Assembly (NCBI RefSeq): GCF_026210795.1
Contig: NC_089440.1
Span: 4,836,001-4,900,000 of the forward strand
Length of the DNA stretch: 64,000 nucleotides
Reading direction: 5' to 3'
From: Rhizophagus irregularis
Taxonomy: Eukaryota > Glomeromycota > Glomeromycetes > Glomerales > Glomeraceae
The position numbers were made by a program, and so were the translations under genes. This document shows, piece by piece, positions 37,901-50,528 of this stretch. The notes beneath the pieces were generated by a model. The model was not told the origin of the DNA, did not search any database, and saw only the letters and a list, made by a program, of their open reading frames with translations. The first letter of the stretch is position 1. The number at the start of each line of letters is the position of its first letter.

Positions 37901-38493
37901 AAAAAAAGATAAAACCCTTAATTTTTTGGTCGAAGATCATTTTGTTTCATGAATTCATACACAAAAAAAATTTAATTATTATTATAATGATACCTTTTCT
38001 AGAATTATTATTATTGTATTTTTTTCAAAAAAAAAAAAAATCGGTAAAATAAATAAGATATTCTAAATATAGGTAATTTACATAATGTATATGTATACAC
38101 CAATAATTTAAGATTAATTATTCATTAAAATAATGGCTTGGCTAAAAAAAATTGTTACATTGCATAACAACCAAACAAAACCCAAACAGTCAAACAGTTT
38201 TAAAAATAATTGATCGGCTTATTCCATTTTTGGTTAAGAATAAAATAATAAAAATAAAAATATAAATATAACCGATCATTTTTTAATTATTCTTTCAAAA
38301 AAAAAAATTTTTCCCTTAAAAAAATAAAAATTTTTTTTTTTAAAAAAAAAAATCCGAGATTTTCAACAAAAAAAAAAAAAAAAAAAAACTATTTCTAGAA
38401 TTTATTGATATCTGAAGAATAATCTTTTATAAGAAAATATATTTCATGAAACCAACCAAAAAAATATACAAAAAAAATATTTATTGATTCAAT
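34950..38493. other. AT-rich region with doubtful small ORFs
   Basis: A trinucleotide AAT run lies at 36166-36200. Many A/T homopolymers fill 36950-38390. An exon-like open stretch at 37366-37550 preceded by TTTTTACAG is unrecognised. No gene is firmly supported except possibly the ORF at 35515. Confidence 0.4.
35515..35739 (+). CDS. Small hypothetical ORF (74 aa)
   Basis: ATG-started ORF with mixed composition (SKFRLSCLLTDSVSIFYTD) in an otherwise empty region. No homologue is recognised, there are no paralogues in the window, and there is no promoter evidence. It could be chance. Confidence 0.2.
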   Translation: MKLLNYFFLHYKKYKEHENGLDNIDNIDKFLSKFRLSCLLTDSVSIFYTDVSSDYLINGSFSQKSYKEYFNLIS

Positions 38494-39630
38494 ATGTCTC
38501 ACGTTAAATTTAAATTTAAGCACACATTTGCACTTATAATAATATTCATTGCAATATTTATTGCCGTTAATATTGCTTCTCCAATTTATGAACCAGTTGG
38601 TAGTGCTCTTCAAAAACGACAAGGTCCAGATGGTGGCAAAGCACCAGGTGGCGGTGGTGGCGATGGCGGCAAAGCACCAGCAGGTGGAGATGGAGGTAAA
38701 GCACCGGGTGGAGATGGAGGTAAAGCACCAGGTGGAGATGGAGGTAAGGCACCAGGTGGAGATGGAGGCAAAGCACCAGGTGGAGATGGAGGTAAAGCAC
38801 CAGGTGGAGATGGAGGTAAAGCACCAGATGGTGGAGATGGTAAAGCACCAGCAGGTGGAGATGGTAAAGCACCAGCAGGTGGAGATGGTAAAGCGCCAGC
38901 AGGTGGAGATGGTAAAGCGCCAGCAGGTGGAGATGGTAAAGCACCAGCAGGTGGAGATGGTAAAGCACCAGATGGTGGAGATGGTAAAGCACCAGCAGGT
39001 GGAGATGGTAAAGCACCAGATGGTGGAGATGGTAAAGCACCAGCAGGAGCACCAGCAGGTGGAGATGGTAAAGCACCAGTAGGTGCACCAGCAGGTGGAG
39101 ATGGCAAAGCACCAGCAGGAGCACCAGCAGGTGGAGATGGTAAAGCACCAGCAGGAGCACCAGCAGGTGGAGATGGTAAAGCACCAGCAGGTGCACCAGC
39201 AGGTGGAGATGGTAAAGCACCAGCAGGAGCACCAGCAGGTGGAGATGGCAAAGCACCAGCAGGTGCACCAGCAGCTGGAGATGGAAAAACACCAGCAGGT
39301 GGAGATGGTAAAGCACCAGCAGGTGGAGATGGCAAAGCACCAGGTGGAGATGGAGGAAAAATACCGGATGGTGGTGGTAATGGAGGACCACCAACAACAT
39401 CAAAAAAAACCATTGATCCAACTGCAACTTGTTCTTCTCCTAATGATCCTAGATGCCAAGCTCCACCAGGAGTGTAAGTATATATAAACATGTATATAAA
39501 TGTATTATTATTATTTTTTTTTCTTTTGAGACGCTAATCATGTTACTTTACACAATCATAGTACTGCAAAAGTTGAAACGTCTACGCAAGATGAAGTTGA
39601 AACAGTAACACCAGCTCCGACCCCAAATGC

Positions 39631-39665
<35 letters not shown>

Positions 39666-39970
39666 GGAAAAATAAAATAACTAAGTTTACAACCACCACA
39701 ACAACACAAACATTATATTTTGCTGGTTATACATCAACTATTACAACAACAAATTCTCTTGGAGAAGTTACAACCTTCGCGACATACATTCCTCCGTCCA
39801 CTGTACTTGTGGTAAAGAAGGTTGCTGTCACTGCACCCGCACTTGAAGATGGAACTGATACATCAGATTCTATGACAATTTTACATGGGGTTAATAACAA
39901 TAGTTTATGGGGTGTTACAATGAGTTTAGCAGTGGTTACTGCAACTTTAGTTTTTATGATTTTTGCGTAA
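38494..39970 (+). CDS. Secreted/anchored repeat-core protein, copy B (2 exons)
   Basis: Exon 1 is 38494-39473 (GTAAGT donor), exon 2 is 39562-39970, 1389 nt spliced (462 aa). The N-terminus [18 protein letters not shown] is a signal peptide with the same Lys-rich head as copy A, followed by ALQKRQG. The core is [10 protein letters not shown] then GGDGKAPAG repeats. The Cys motif [15 protein letters not shown] lies before the phase-2 intron. Exon 2 holds an Asn run (11 consecutive), then the conserved Thr-rich domain with [14 protein letters not shown] and a C-terminal hydrophobic tail ending LVFMIFA. Exon 2 is close to copy A at DNA level, unlike the core. Confidence 0.85.
38626..39368 (+). 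repeat. Coding tandem repeats in copy B
   Basis: Units of 27-30 bp encode GGDGGKAP, then GGDGKAPA, then a longer unit with an added GAPA ([12 protein letters not shown]). The order is block-like, as in copy A, but the peptide differs. Confidence 0.95.
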
Positions 39971-41189
39971 TTTAATTTAAAAGAATGTTAATATAGAATC
40001 TGCATTAATAATTATTTAACAGAAAATGTAATAATAATTGACGTTCAATAATTTCAGCTTAGTTGATGTTGAATTACATCTAAGTTATAATATAAGGGAT
40101 AATTTATATGTTATAGACAATAGGTTTATATCAATAATTCGTAATAATTTAATAAGATATGAGATTATTTATTTATTTATTTATTATTAAAATAAATAAT
40201 ATATTTTCAATATTTGCAGGCGTTAAATATATAATGAGTTTTTAGTTCTTTAAAATGTAAAAGATTTCATTTATCATTACGGCAAAACTCTGCTTGTCAA
40301 ATTGATAGCACGGGCCGAATTAAATCATCAGGACCGCAGTCCGCAGTAGGTAATTTGTTTGATATATATAGGGGTCAGGTGATGAAAAAATTTTTTTACT
40401 ATGAGCTGTACGCATTTTTTCAGGGCCGGAATTATGATAATATCAGTCAGTTACTATAATAGGAAATAAAATTCTGACTGGCATTATCAGAAATTATCTA
40501 AAAAAGGAAAGATTTTCATGATTTTTTTTAGTCCAAAATACGCAAACTCAAACCCCCTTTTATATATATGCTTGATTTATGTGAATAGTAATGGTGATTT
40601 TTGATTAACAAATATCCAATTTAATGTTTTAAAAGATAGTAATAAAATGTTTTGACTCGTTCTGAATTTTCATTATATAAGGAATAGTTTGTATATTATG
40701 ATAAATTATTATTCATGATATGGACATTGAGTTTCATTAATGTTGCATGTAAATTTGATTACAAAATATTGAGAGATTAAAAAATTAGAAGAGGTTCTAT
40801 TTAGAATATCTTTAATTAAGTTTGCTGATTTTAGTCTCTTGAACGTCGTTGATCATTGATCATCTTTATACTGGGTTCTTCAAACGAAATACATTGATTT
40901 GAGAGTTGGAACTGATTTGAAATCATCGTTTATTTTAAGCAAGATGACAATAAAGTATGATAATTGTAAAGTAAAAAGGGTCAAAAAATATAAAATATAA
41001 TGTAATAACACTATGAACAATCGGTTAAAAAAGTTACTAATATTTATAGTCACATGACAGATTCACGTTAAATTCATTTATAACATTAAGTCGTGCCTTT
41101 CTCGTCTTGCTTCACTACTTTTTTTATTTCTGCTATTATTTTTCATCCATAATTTCAGAATAATATAGTATTTATTATTTATTATTTAT
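39971..41189. other. Intergenic
   Basis: AT-rich. No gene seen. Confidence 0.5.
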
Positions 41190-41320
41190 TATGAAAGAAA
41201 TTAAACTCGGTGATGACGTGTAAAAGGTTTTGGATATTATCAGTCAGTCACTAATATTAAGTGAAATTTCAAAAAAATACGTATAAACGTTATTGAAGAT
41301 TAGTTAAAATACACGGAAAA
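41190..41320 (+). pseudogene. Kinase N-terminal remnant, plus strand
   Basis: ATG followed by KEIKL-DDV-like codons, then TAA at codon 11. The rest is too eroded to follow. A matching remnant is at 50975, in the same position relative to the minus-strand kinase downstream. Confidence 0.6.
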
Positions 41321-42535
41321 GCCACAATATCTTATGCTATTTTAATCGTCAAAATAATAAAGAACACAAACAATTTATAAAAATTATAAAAAATTAAAAG
41401 TTGTAAAATGCGACTAAAGTCATTATATTAATTCATAAAATCAGTTAAATCTCTAGACTTTTTGTTAAATTGCATAAAGTGCAGGTAAATTTATTATAAG
41501 ATACAACTAAATGAATGTAACATGATATATTTAAATATATACTTTTATAAAAAACATTTTTTTTTTTTTTTTATGAAATAAAATGCAATTTTTTCGAATT
41601 TGACTTGAAAATTTGAATATCTTGATTGCAATATTCATTTTTTATCAGTTTTAAATTTTATCTATAATAGAAATTCTATATTAATTTATTATCTTGAATT
41701 AACAATATTACATTTAAAATATATGTAATAACTGTTTTATAATTTATGTTCGATGTATATTTATATTTCTAACGGTTGAAATATTTTTAAAAAAGAATAA
41801 TAATTACTTTAATTTAATAATATGCGGTTAACATATTTATTATATTCATTTTGTAACTATTCTTGTATTTCACATATTTCACATTCATCATCCTTTCTTT
41901 GACTTTTTATAGCACCAGCAGGTGAAAGAACAAGCTAAAAATAAAAATGCTAAATTTTTGAGAATGATTATTACCCTCAAAATGTTTTAACCACTTTTCG
42001 TCTTTACAAAGAATATTTATAAAGAATAATTTTTTATTCCACATTTTTGTTTACTGCACTATTTTTAACATTAATTCATAATTTACCTAACGCAAAAGTA
42101 TCATATCTAATTTAGTATCGGTACATCTCAAAATAATTTATCAAGTCATATTCAATATATAAACTTCTAGTGGGTGTATTTTACTTATTATTTATTTGTA
42201 ATAAGGTATCACTGAAAAGTAATTTTTTGCAGTAAACCTAGTTCCGTATTTATTAGCTACAATATTTATTTATTTATTAATTTATTTATAAATAAAAAAA
42301 AAAAATTTTAAATTTTGCTACAATATTAACGTTTAATTTTTTCAGATATGAATAATTGACAAATATTACCCTTACTACATTTTCATCAAATGTCCTAGAG
42401 TAACATTGTAACATTATAACATTAACCTTGATCTCTCACCAAGTTTACAATAAAAATAAAAAAAAATAAAAAAAAATGGATAAATTATGAGTATTTTACT
42501 TTTAAATATTATCGTTCATTTAAAGTAAAATAAGT
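41320..42535. repeat. Shared 3' flank of the kinase units
   Basis: Stretches here (TTGTAAAATGCGAC near 41399, GAATAATTTTTTATTCCACA near 42025, GAATAATTGAC near 42350) align with 51469-52040 and, more weakly, 22690-23050. There is no coding region. It shows that duplication units include about 1 kb 3' of the gene. Confidence 0.5.
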
Positions 42536-44237
42536 TTAATTTCTTTCATCTATAATAAAAAAAATAGTTTAATTAAAATTTAATAGATCAAAAAAATCAC
42601 ATGCAAAAGTAATTACCTTTAGAATTAATATCAATTTTAGTAAAATCCATTTTTAGAGAATCTGTAAAATAAAAGAATAATTATTATTCTGAATGGATTA
42701 AATAATTATTTGAAATAAAATAAATAAAATTACCTGAATATTCTAAATCATTGTTGTCTGCATTTTTTGGTTCTGGAAGGTTTTTAAAATCTAAAAGTCT
42801 ACTTGTGTAAACAGCTTGAGGATGTGTTGTATATGAGAGTGTACTAGTAAATGATAATGATGATTGAACTGTTGAAAATGACTTTTTATTAATTTCATCT
42901 GCTTCTTTAGCTTGCCCATAAATTATAGAATCCACTCTATTATTGATATCAAAATATAAATCATAAAGCAAATGATGTAATTCATATGCATTAGGTCGTT
43001 TTAAAGGGTCTGCATCCCAACATTGATTAATAACGTCAAGAATTAATTGAGGAACTTTATAATTAGACTTTGGCCTCAACCCCTGACAAATTTTCATTGC
43101 TAAGAATTCCTCATGAGCTATATCATGATAAGGAGGCAATCCCGTACAAATTTCATATGCAATTATTCCAAATCCATAAATATCACTTTTTTGAGTATAT
43201 TCTTTTCCTCTTAAAACTTCTGGAGCCATATAAGGTAGTACTCCATATATTTTCTTATTATTACTCTGAGAATGTTCTATATTAGCTGGTTGACATAATC
43301 CTAAATCAGTAATATAAGCATTATTATGAAAATCACTTAATATATTCCCACAATGAAAATCATGATGAATTAATCCTTTATCATGAATATCTATAAGACC
43401 AATTGCAATAAGACATAAATTATTCAACTTTTCCCACCATTTATGTGAAATGAAGTTGTTATTTAAATGTTGTCTCATACTACCTCTTATTAATTTCATC
43501 ACCATTATAAAATTATTTGTTTTTGGATCTTTGGTAATACCAAAACAACGAACTACCCAGCCACGTGTAGATTCACATACTAAAATATTTGATTCAATCT
43601 TAAAAGAAAATTATAGTTAGTTTAACATTTATAAAGGCTAATGAAGATTTATAAGAAAACATCTTACTTCTTTTAAAAAATCTGCTGTAATATCTTGTGA
43701 GTTATGTAAGCACTTTAAAGCAACTTTTGCTTCACCATTTCTTTCCCATCGATTATTGTCATAATCCCAATTCGAAATAGGACCATCTTTCCAAACTGCT
43801 TTAAAAGTAGTTCCAAATCCCCCTTTTGCTAAATATTCAACATCTTCAAAATTATCATATTCAATCCACTCTATGATTTGGTCACTATTTATAGCATTTA
43901 ATTGTGCTTTTTGAATAAATTCATCAACTTCATGATTTCTACTTGTCCAATGTTTGAAATTTGATTGAAGATTATTAATAATACACGGTTGGCACCAATC
44001 ATATTCAGTATTACGCCGATTACAATTTTCACATAACCAACTACATTCCTGGCACCAATTATATTCAGTATTAGGCTGCTTACAATTTTCACATAAACCA
44101 TTTTCTTTATAACGTTCTTTTAATTCTTCGTCTATTATTAGTTTATCAATTAACGATTCTTGTTCTTCAGTCAAATCATCATGATCAAACTCTTCTATTT
44201 GTTCAAATACATCATCACTTAATTTAATTTCATCCAT
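42536..44237 (-). CDS. TKL-type protein kinase, copy K6 (4 exons, open, doubled Cys motif)
   Basis: Exons are 44237-43668, 43598-42734, 42661-42617 and 42549-42536 (1494 nt, 497 aa). The Cys motif is duplicated in tandem: GLCENCKQPNTEYNWCQEC is followed by LCENCNRRNTEYDWCQPC, giving eight cysteines where the other copies have four and adding about 20 residues. Kinase motifs: KGGFG, VALK, HHDFHCGN (non-RD), DLG and APE. The tail keeps THPQAVYTSR and the tiny-exon end. Closest relative is K7, with matching 3' flanks. Confidence 0.87.
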
Positions 44238-44440
44238 TTTAATAAATAATTTTTAAACAAGAAATATGTTATTAATTCGTATGTAAAATTATTAAAAAAT
44301 AATAAAGGAAAAGAAATAAAAATGAAAAAAAGTGGTGAACCGACTGAAACGTTATTTTATGTTGCAATGATTTTAAGATCAGCAACAAAATCATTAAAAA
44401 AAGACTAGTTAAACACACAAAGGAAACACAATTATCCGGG
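44238..44440 (-). promoter_or_regulatory. Upstream block, class I (kinase K6)
   Basis: Reverse-strand match to the block at 7420-7616, including the AAAATCATTGCAACATAAAA word. A short insertion interrupts the CACCAC box near 44340. Confidence 0.55.
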
Positions 44441-44687
44441 TGTTACGATAACATGTAGTGTATTATTGGATACCGATACCTATGTATGTAAGGTATGCAC
44501 AATTATGTAGTCTATACGTACAATTAATGCAATAACAATACTTAATTTTGCTCAAAATACATACATTACAATGATTACATACACGTACACTTTATTAAAT
44601 AAATTCGTATGTTATTGCATAGAAATCAAATCACGTGACCTTTCATCACGATCATATTTAGTACCCCAGTATCGTCTAAGTAAAATT

Positions 44688-44825
44688 CTACCCACACGTG
44701 ACCAGTGATGTTTAAGGGGGCATGAAAACAATTTTTTTCACCACTAAAATTTTCTGTCCCCAGAATACTTATGAAAAAATGAAAACGGTGGGGAGTGCCA
44801 TTTTATGCAGGTCACGTGGGGTGAA
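44688..44825. mobile_element. Possible small inverted-repeat element
   Basis: CCCACACGTGACC on the left and GGTCACGTGGGG on the right face each other about 110 bp apart. No target duplication was identified. Confidence 0.35.
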
Positions 44826-44950
44826 AAATCTTGGATCATCAGGTGTGCAAAGTATTTTTATTTTTTTTATTTAGAACTTTATTATGTAAACAAAAAAAAT
44901 AAATAAAAATAAAATGAAATAACTGAAAACAAAATAAAAGCTTCTAATTT

Positions 44951-45049
44951 TCAAACTCTAGTTTTTTCTTCAATATCTTGGTTAAGCTCAAGTTTCTCAA
45001 TTTCTGCTTGAGCCTTTCTATTAGCAGTAGTACGCTTTTGTAAACCCAT
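44951..45049 (-). pseudogene. Charged coiled-coil ORF fragment (32 aa)
   Basis: The ORF reads a Lys/Glu-rich helix (ANRKAQAEIEKLELNQD) that looks like the 3' end of a coiled-coil gene. The upstream sequence continues similar coding in broken frames to about 45130. Parent gene unknown. Confidence 0.35.
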
Positions 45050-45316
45050 TTTTCATTTCTCAATTTCAATTTACATTAATTGGTGTCTTTCTGCCCTTTC
45101 ATCATCAACTGGGGATCATTTCTTGTTGAGTGAAAGTTAAAAGTTTCAAAATTGACAGAACGCGTGTAACGTATGAACTGAGAGTTAGACACAAAACTGA
45201 TTATATTCATATGATAATCAACATATAAATATTACATATGTATGAATATTACACTTACAATACTAATCATCATACGTTATGTATGATTTAACTACCCCAA
45301 CAGCACCCAGAAAATT

Positions 45317-45654
45317 TCTTCGATCACGTGACGATTTGCCGATCATTTCCTAAAAAGCTGATTAATTTTGGCGATAAAAATATATTTTTTTATATTTCAA
45401 ATAAAACTTAACCCATATATTATACGGCCATAAAATTTGTAAAATATATGTATTTTTACCTTCTAAGCAAGTTTACTTAGAATACAAAAGAGGGTTTTAA
45501 ATGCCATTTTTGCAAAATTCATCATTTTGAAAAAATATATGTAAGAAGTCAAAGATTATGTAGAGCATGTAAAATTACAGATAAATATGTATAAATTTAT
45601 ATCTTCAAGTTTTATTTAGGAAATGATCAGCAAAAATTTCACGTGATCGAAGAA
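45317..45654. mobile_element. TIR element of about 338 bp
   Basis: The left arm TTCTTCGATCACGTGA...GATCATTTCCTAAA is mirrored by the right arm TTTAGGAAATGATCAGC...TCACGTGATCGAAGAA, about 40 bp with mismatches. No ORF inside. Confidence 0.65.
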
Positions 45655-45763
45655 TAGTTGTATGATTTTAATGCTTACATATATGTATGGTTTAAAATCA
45701 ACCATACATTACATATTTCGTCATCCATACACTACATGTTATCTATATACTCGCTCTTACAAT

Positions 45764-47236
45764 ATAGCAGGCTTTCGTATTATCACAGTGTAGATCACTT
45801 TGCCGATCACTTATTTTCCATTAAAAAAATAATTTAACGAAGTGATATGTAAAATAATAAATTGCAAAATCTAAATTAGGCGTGTAATTTTGTATTACGG
45901 TATGTATTTATCTAACTCAAAGTGTGCGCAACTTTATTAGCTAGATTTCATGATTTTACCCAAAACTTAAATTCGTGATATCTTTACTATTTTAATTTAA
46001 TAGCGTTACAAAAATTTAATAGCAAAAATCAAATGCATATTTAACTCTTTTTAGACGCTTTACAAAATAATTTGAATATTGAAGAGGTAATTCAGAAGTT
46101 ACATGTATGTTAAGGTTTCTCATAAAATAGTAAAATTATATTTTATGATTATTTTTATTCACTCTGTATTTATTCTTATTTAATACAACTACTTTTTCTT
46201 ATTTTTTAGAAGTTTACTTTCGTAACAGCCTATTGAAATAAATAAAGTAACAAGGTAATGTTTTGACCAAATATTTTTATATTTTACAGAATAAAAAGAT
46301 AAGTTTTTCAGTACAGGATTTTTGGGGGTTTCTTCTTTTTATAATAAACATTTTGGAGTTTTTTTTATAATAAACTAATTATATATATTTTTCCTATTTC
46401 TTTAAAAGTTATTTCGTAAGAGTCATTCTATTAAAAGCTTAAAGAAAAGAATTCTATAATTTTTTATTATGGTAAGAAATATAATTTAAATTTGCTGATT
46501 GAAGTAATATACTGTATTCATTAATTTTTTATCGCTCTACACACATATACTAAACAAATTATTTTACATTCATTTGAAAGAAGAAAATCTACCCTAATTT
46601 AGAATCAAAGACTATTCATATTGAATCACTACATGTGGAGATATTAATGATTAAACTCAAAAATTGGAGATTAATAAGTTGGACGGAATTATTCATCAAC
46701 TAGTGATTGAATTCATGTACTTTTTAATCATTAAATAGGTCACATTTTTTCCTTTCAGATGAATGTGGAATCATGTCTCTATCATACATGTATGTCAAAT
46801 TATTTACAATTTCACTAAAAGAATTATATTTGATTCCTAAATTTAAATGAATGGTACATATTAAAGTCTTTCGGTTTTATTCTGGATTTAATAAATTTTA
46901 GAAATAAATTTTAGAAATAAATATAACAACTTAATATTAATTATAAAGTAAAGTTTGAGACATATTTGCTATGTACGATTTTAGTTTACCAAGACATTTA
47001 TATTAAAAAAATTATGTAGGTAATGTTAATTTAAAAGGTTACTACATATGAAAGTTAATCAATAATAGATAGATTTTATAAAAATAAGTATGAATAAAGT
47101 TTAAAATAAATTAATATGTTTGCGAAATTTAGGATATATTAGTATGTAGAATTTTCAATATTTTGTCTCTTAACGATACCTTATAGAATAGAAAATGATC
47201 GGCAAAATTCATGTGATAATATAGAAAGCCTGCTAT
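45764..47236. mobile_element. TIR element of about 1.47 kb, no transposase
   Basis: ATAGCAGGCTTTC on the left and GAAAGCCTGCTAT on the right are inverted, and similarity continues inward through ATTATCACA and TTTGCCGATCA words for about 50 bp. The interior has no convincing ORF. It lies between CTCTTAC and GGCTCAAAAACAAC, which are near each other in the uninterrupted duplicate at 25037-25090. Confidence 0.65.
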
Positions 47237-47243
47237 GCTGGCT

Positions 47244-47309
47244 CAAAAACAACTAGATGCAACTAAACAACAACTAGAGGCCTCATCGAAAAATGATAAG
47301 AATGGAAAG
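47244..47309 (+). pseudogene. Orphan exon fragment, second copy
   Basis: Nearly identical to 25076-25141, same frame, same GT border. It is immediately right of the 1.47-kb TIR element. Confidence 0.4.
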
Positions 47310-47594
47310 GTATTACAACAATTCCTCAAAATTTTTATTTAAATTCACTAATAGGGAAGATTAAATTTTAATAAATACTTAGGCTAAACTTTTTACAAAT
47401 GTTGATTACTACTTTGATATAATATCGGTAATGATGTGTTCATATGAAAAATTTTGGTCATCAAAATTTAACTCAAACAAAAATTGTTAAATAGTAAGGC
47501 TCCACTTATTATACACAAAGTACACTAATTTTACGATTAGATGGTTAGATATAGAACATTATGAAGAAAAATATTACCTAAATTTTGTTTATTT

Positions 47595-47719
47595 AATATT
47601 ATAACATTATCCTTGATCTCTCACCAAGTTTACAATAAAAATAAAAAAAATAATAAAAAATGGATAATTTATAAGTATTTTACTTTTAAATATTATCGTT
47701 CATTTAAAGTAAAATAAGT
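47595..47719. repeat. Duplicated 3' flank of K7
   Basis: Closely matches 42410-42535 beside K6 (TTGATCTCTCACCAAGTTTAC onward). It supports a recent K6/K7 duplication. Confidence 0.75.
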
Positions 47720-49361
47720 TTAATTTCTTTCATCTATAATAAAAAAAAAAGTTTAATTAAAATTTAATAGATCAAAAAAATCACATGCAAAAGTAATTAA
47801 TTACCTTTAGAATTAATATCAATTTTAGTAAAATCCATTTTTAGAGAATCTGTAAAATAAAAGAATAATTATTATTTTGAATGGATTTAAATAATTATTT
47901 CAAATAAAATAAATAAAATTACCTGAATATTCTAAATCATTGTTGTCTGCATTTTTTGGTTCTGGAAGGTTTTTAAAATCTAAAAGTCTACTTGTGTAAA
48001 CTGCCTGAGAATGCGTTGTATATGAGAGTGTACTAGTAAATGATAATGGTGATTGAACTGTTGAAAATGACTTTTTATTAATTTCATCTGCTTCTTTGAT
48101 TTGCCTATAAAAAACCATTGGATTGAGATTACGTTCTAAGCCAAAAATTAACTTATGTAATTCTTCTGCATTAGGTCGTTTTAAAGGGTCTGCATCCCAA
48201 CATTGATTAATAATATCAACAATTAATTGAGGAACTTTATAATTAGATTTTGGCCTCAACCCCTGACAAATTTTCAATGCTAAGAATTCATCATGAGCTA
48301 TATCATGATAAGGAGGGAAACCTGTACAAATTTCATATGCAATTATTCCAAATCCATAAATATCACTTTTTTGGGTATATTCTTTTCCTCTTAAAACTTC
48401 TGGAGCCATATAAGGTAGTACTCCATATATTTTCTTATTATTACTCTGAGAATGTTCTATATTAGCTGGTTGACATAATCCCAAATCAGTAATATAAGCA
48501 TGATTATCAAAATCACTTAATATATTCCCACAATGAAAATCATGATGAATTAATCCTTTATTATGAATATCTATAAGACCAATTGCAATAAAACATAAAA
48601 TTCTCAACTTTTGACTCCAATCAAGTGAAATGAAGTTGTTATTTAAATGTTGTCTTAAACTACCTTTTATTAATTTCATCACCATCATAAAATTATTTGT
48701 TTTTGGATCTTTGGTAATACCAAAACAACGAACTACCCAGCTATGTGCAGATCCACATACTAAAATATTTGATTCAATCTTAAAAGAAAATTATTGTTAG
48801 TTTAACATTTATAAAGGCTAATGAAGATTTATAAGAAAAATATCTTACTTCTTTTAAAAAATCTGCTGTAATATCTTGTGAGTTATGTAAGCATTTTAAA
48901 GCAACTTTTGTTTTACTTTCTCTTCTCAATTTATTAATATTAAAATCCCAACCACTAATAATATGACCATCTTTCCAAATTGCTTTAAAAGTAGTTCCAA
49001 AACCCCCCTTTGCTAAATATTCAACATCTTCAAATTCATCATATTCAATCCACTCTATTATTTGACCAAAACTTTTAGCTTTTAATTGTGCTTTTTGAAT
49101 AAATTCATCAACGTCATGATTTCCACTTGTCCAATTTTTGAAATTTTGTTTAAAATCTTGTGATTTGCATGACCAACAATAATAAAGGTCAGTATTAAGC
49201 CGCTTACATTCTTTACATAAACCTTTTTCTTTATAACGTTCTTTTAATTCTTCGTCTGTTATTAGTTTATCAATTAACGATTTTTGTTCTTCAGTCAGTA
49301 TAAAATGATTAAAATCTTTTATTTGTTCAAATACATCATCACTTAATTTAATTTCATCCAT
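47720..49361 (-). CDS. TKL-type protein kinase, copy K7 (4 exons, open)
   Basis: Exons are 49361-48849, 48778-47923, 47849-47805 and 47733-47720 (1428 nt, 475 aa). Single Cys motif (GLCKECKRLNTDLYYCWSC). Kinase motifs: KGGFG loop, VALK, HHDFHCGN, DLG and APE, all in frame. The segment after the kinase domain differs from K6 over about 25 residues (ERNLNPMVFYRQ) and then converges on the conserved THxQAVYTSR tail. Confidence 0.87.
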
Positions 49362-49550
49362 TTTAATAAATAATTTTTAAACAAGAAATATGTTATTAAT
49401 TCGTATGTAAAAATTATTAAAAAATAATAAAGGAAAAAAAAATGAAAAAAAAGTGGTTAAATATGTTGCAATGATTTTAAGATCGGCAACAAAATTATTA
49501 AAAAAAGACTAGTTAAATACATAAAGGAAACACAATTATCCTGATCGGCA
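49362..49550 (-). promoter_or_regulatory. Upstream block, class I (kinase K7)
   Basis: Matches the common block. The CGTTTCACCAC box is largely deleted (AAAGTGGTTAAATATGTTGC where others have about 15 more bases). It ends with GATCGGCAATTAAATT. Confidence 0.55.
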
Positions 49551-49864
49551 ATTAAATTTAAATATATATGTAATATTTACGTAATATGTTTATATGTGTA
49601 TAGGCTCTTACTAAGAACATTATAGCGTTCAAGGAAAAGTATTATCCAAATTTTTATTTAAATTCCCTAATAGGGAAAATTAAGTTTTAAGTTTTAATAA
49701 ACATTTAATTTAGGCTAAACTTTTTACAACTATTGATTACTACTTTGGTATAACATCGGTAATGATGATGTATTTATATAAGAAATTTTGGTCATCAAAT
49801 TTAACAAATAAAAATTATTAAATAATAATAAATGAAGAATTTGAATATCATTATAAATTATAAT

Positions 49865-50528
49865 TAGTGTTGTTAAGTCCAAGCCACGCCGATGGGGGTC
49901 AATTTGGCTTGACTTGATGCTCCGAAGTCGTCCGGTTCAGTTCGGCTTGAGGGAATACAAGTTGCGGTTCGGTCTGACTTGAAAGTGACAAGCCGATGGG
50001 GTCAATGGGTCGATGGAGTCGAAAGCCGAAAATTCAAGTACCCAAAAGCTGGTGTTCTGCTCCTACAAATTAAAAGAAAAAGTAGTTAGTAATCTAGTAT
50101 AATAATTATTTATATATAAATCGTTTCAGAGAGCATAGTCCCAATAATTATTGCTCCACTTTTACAATTTCTAAACTACTTACTGAATAAAAAAGCAATT
50201 TATACGGAATGTTTATAAAAACGAAACCGAGTGTATAGAATGTATAGAGAATGTAAAAAACTTGGTTTAATCAATTTTTTTTTGATGTCTTTTTTTTTTA
50301 AAAAAAAAATATCGATAATAAAAAGGGAATGATAAATTATTTATTTAATCTAAGTACACAAAAAGAATTCTTCTTAATAATAAATTGCCATCAACTCCAT
50401 CAGCCGCCGGTTCAGCTTGGCTTGGTTCGATTTGAGCTTTTAAGCCGGCTCGGTTCAGTTGACTTTTTTTATCGGTCCGGCTTGACTTTGGCTTCAAGTC
50501 GGACCAAACCGGACCGTTAGCATCACTG
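49865..50528. mobile_element. hAT-like nonautonomous element, 664 bp
   Basis: Ends TAGTGTTGTTAAGTCC and CCGTTAGCATCACTG are imperfect inverted repeats. Flanks ATTATAAT and GTTATAAT match at 7 of 8 positions, an 8-bp target duplication. Subterminal regions are GC-rich, with many GGTTCGG/AAGCCG words. No transposase. Confidence 0.78.

Noticed and set aside
38549..39491. Long alternate-frame ORFs over copy B
   Set aside because: Shadows of the repeat array; no conserved ends.
41912..41935. CACCAGCAGGTG word resembling copy B repeats
   Set aside because: Only about a dozen bases match; most likely chance.
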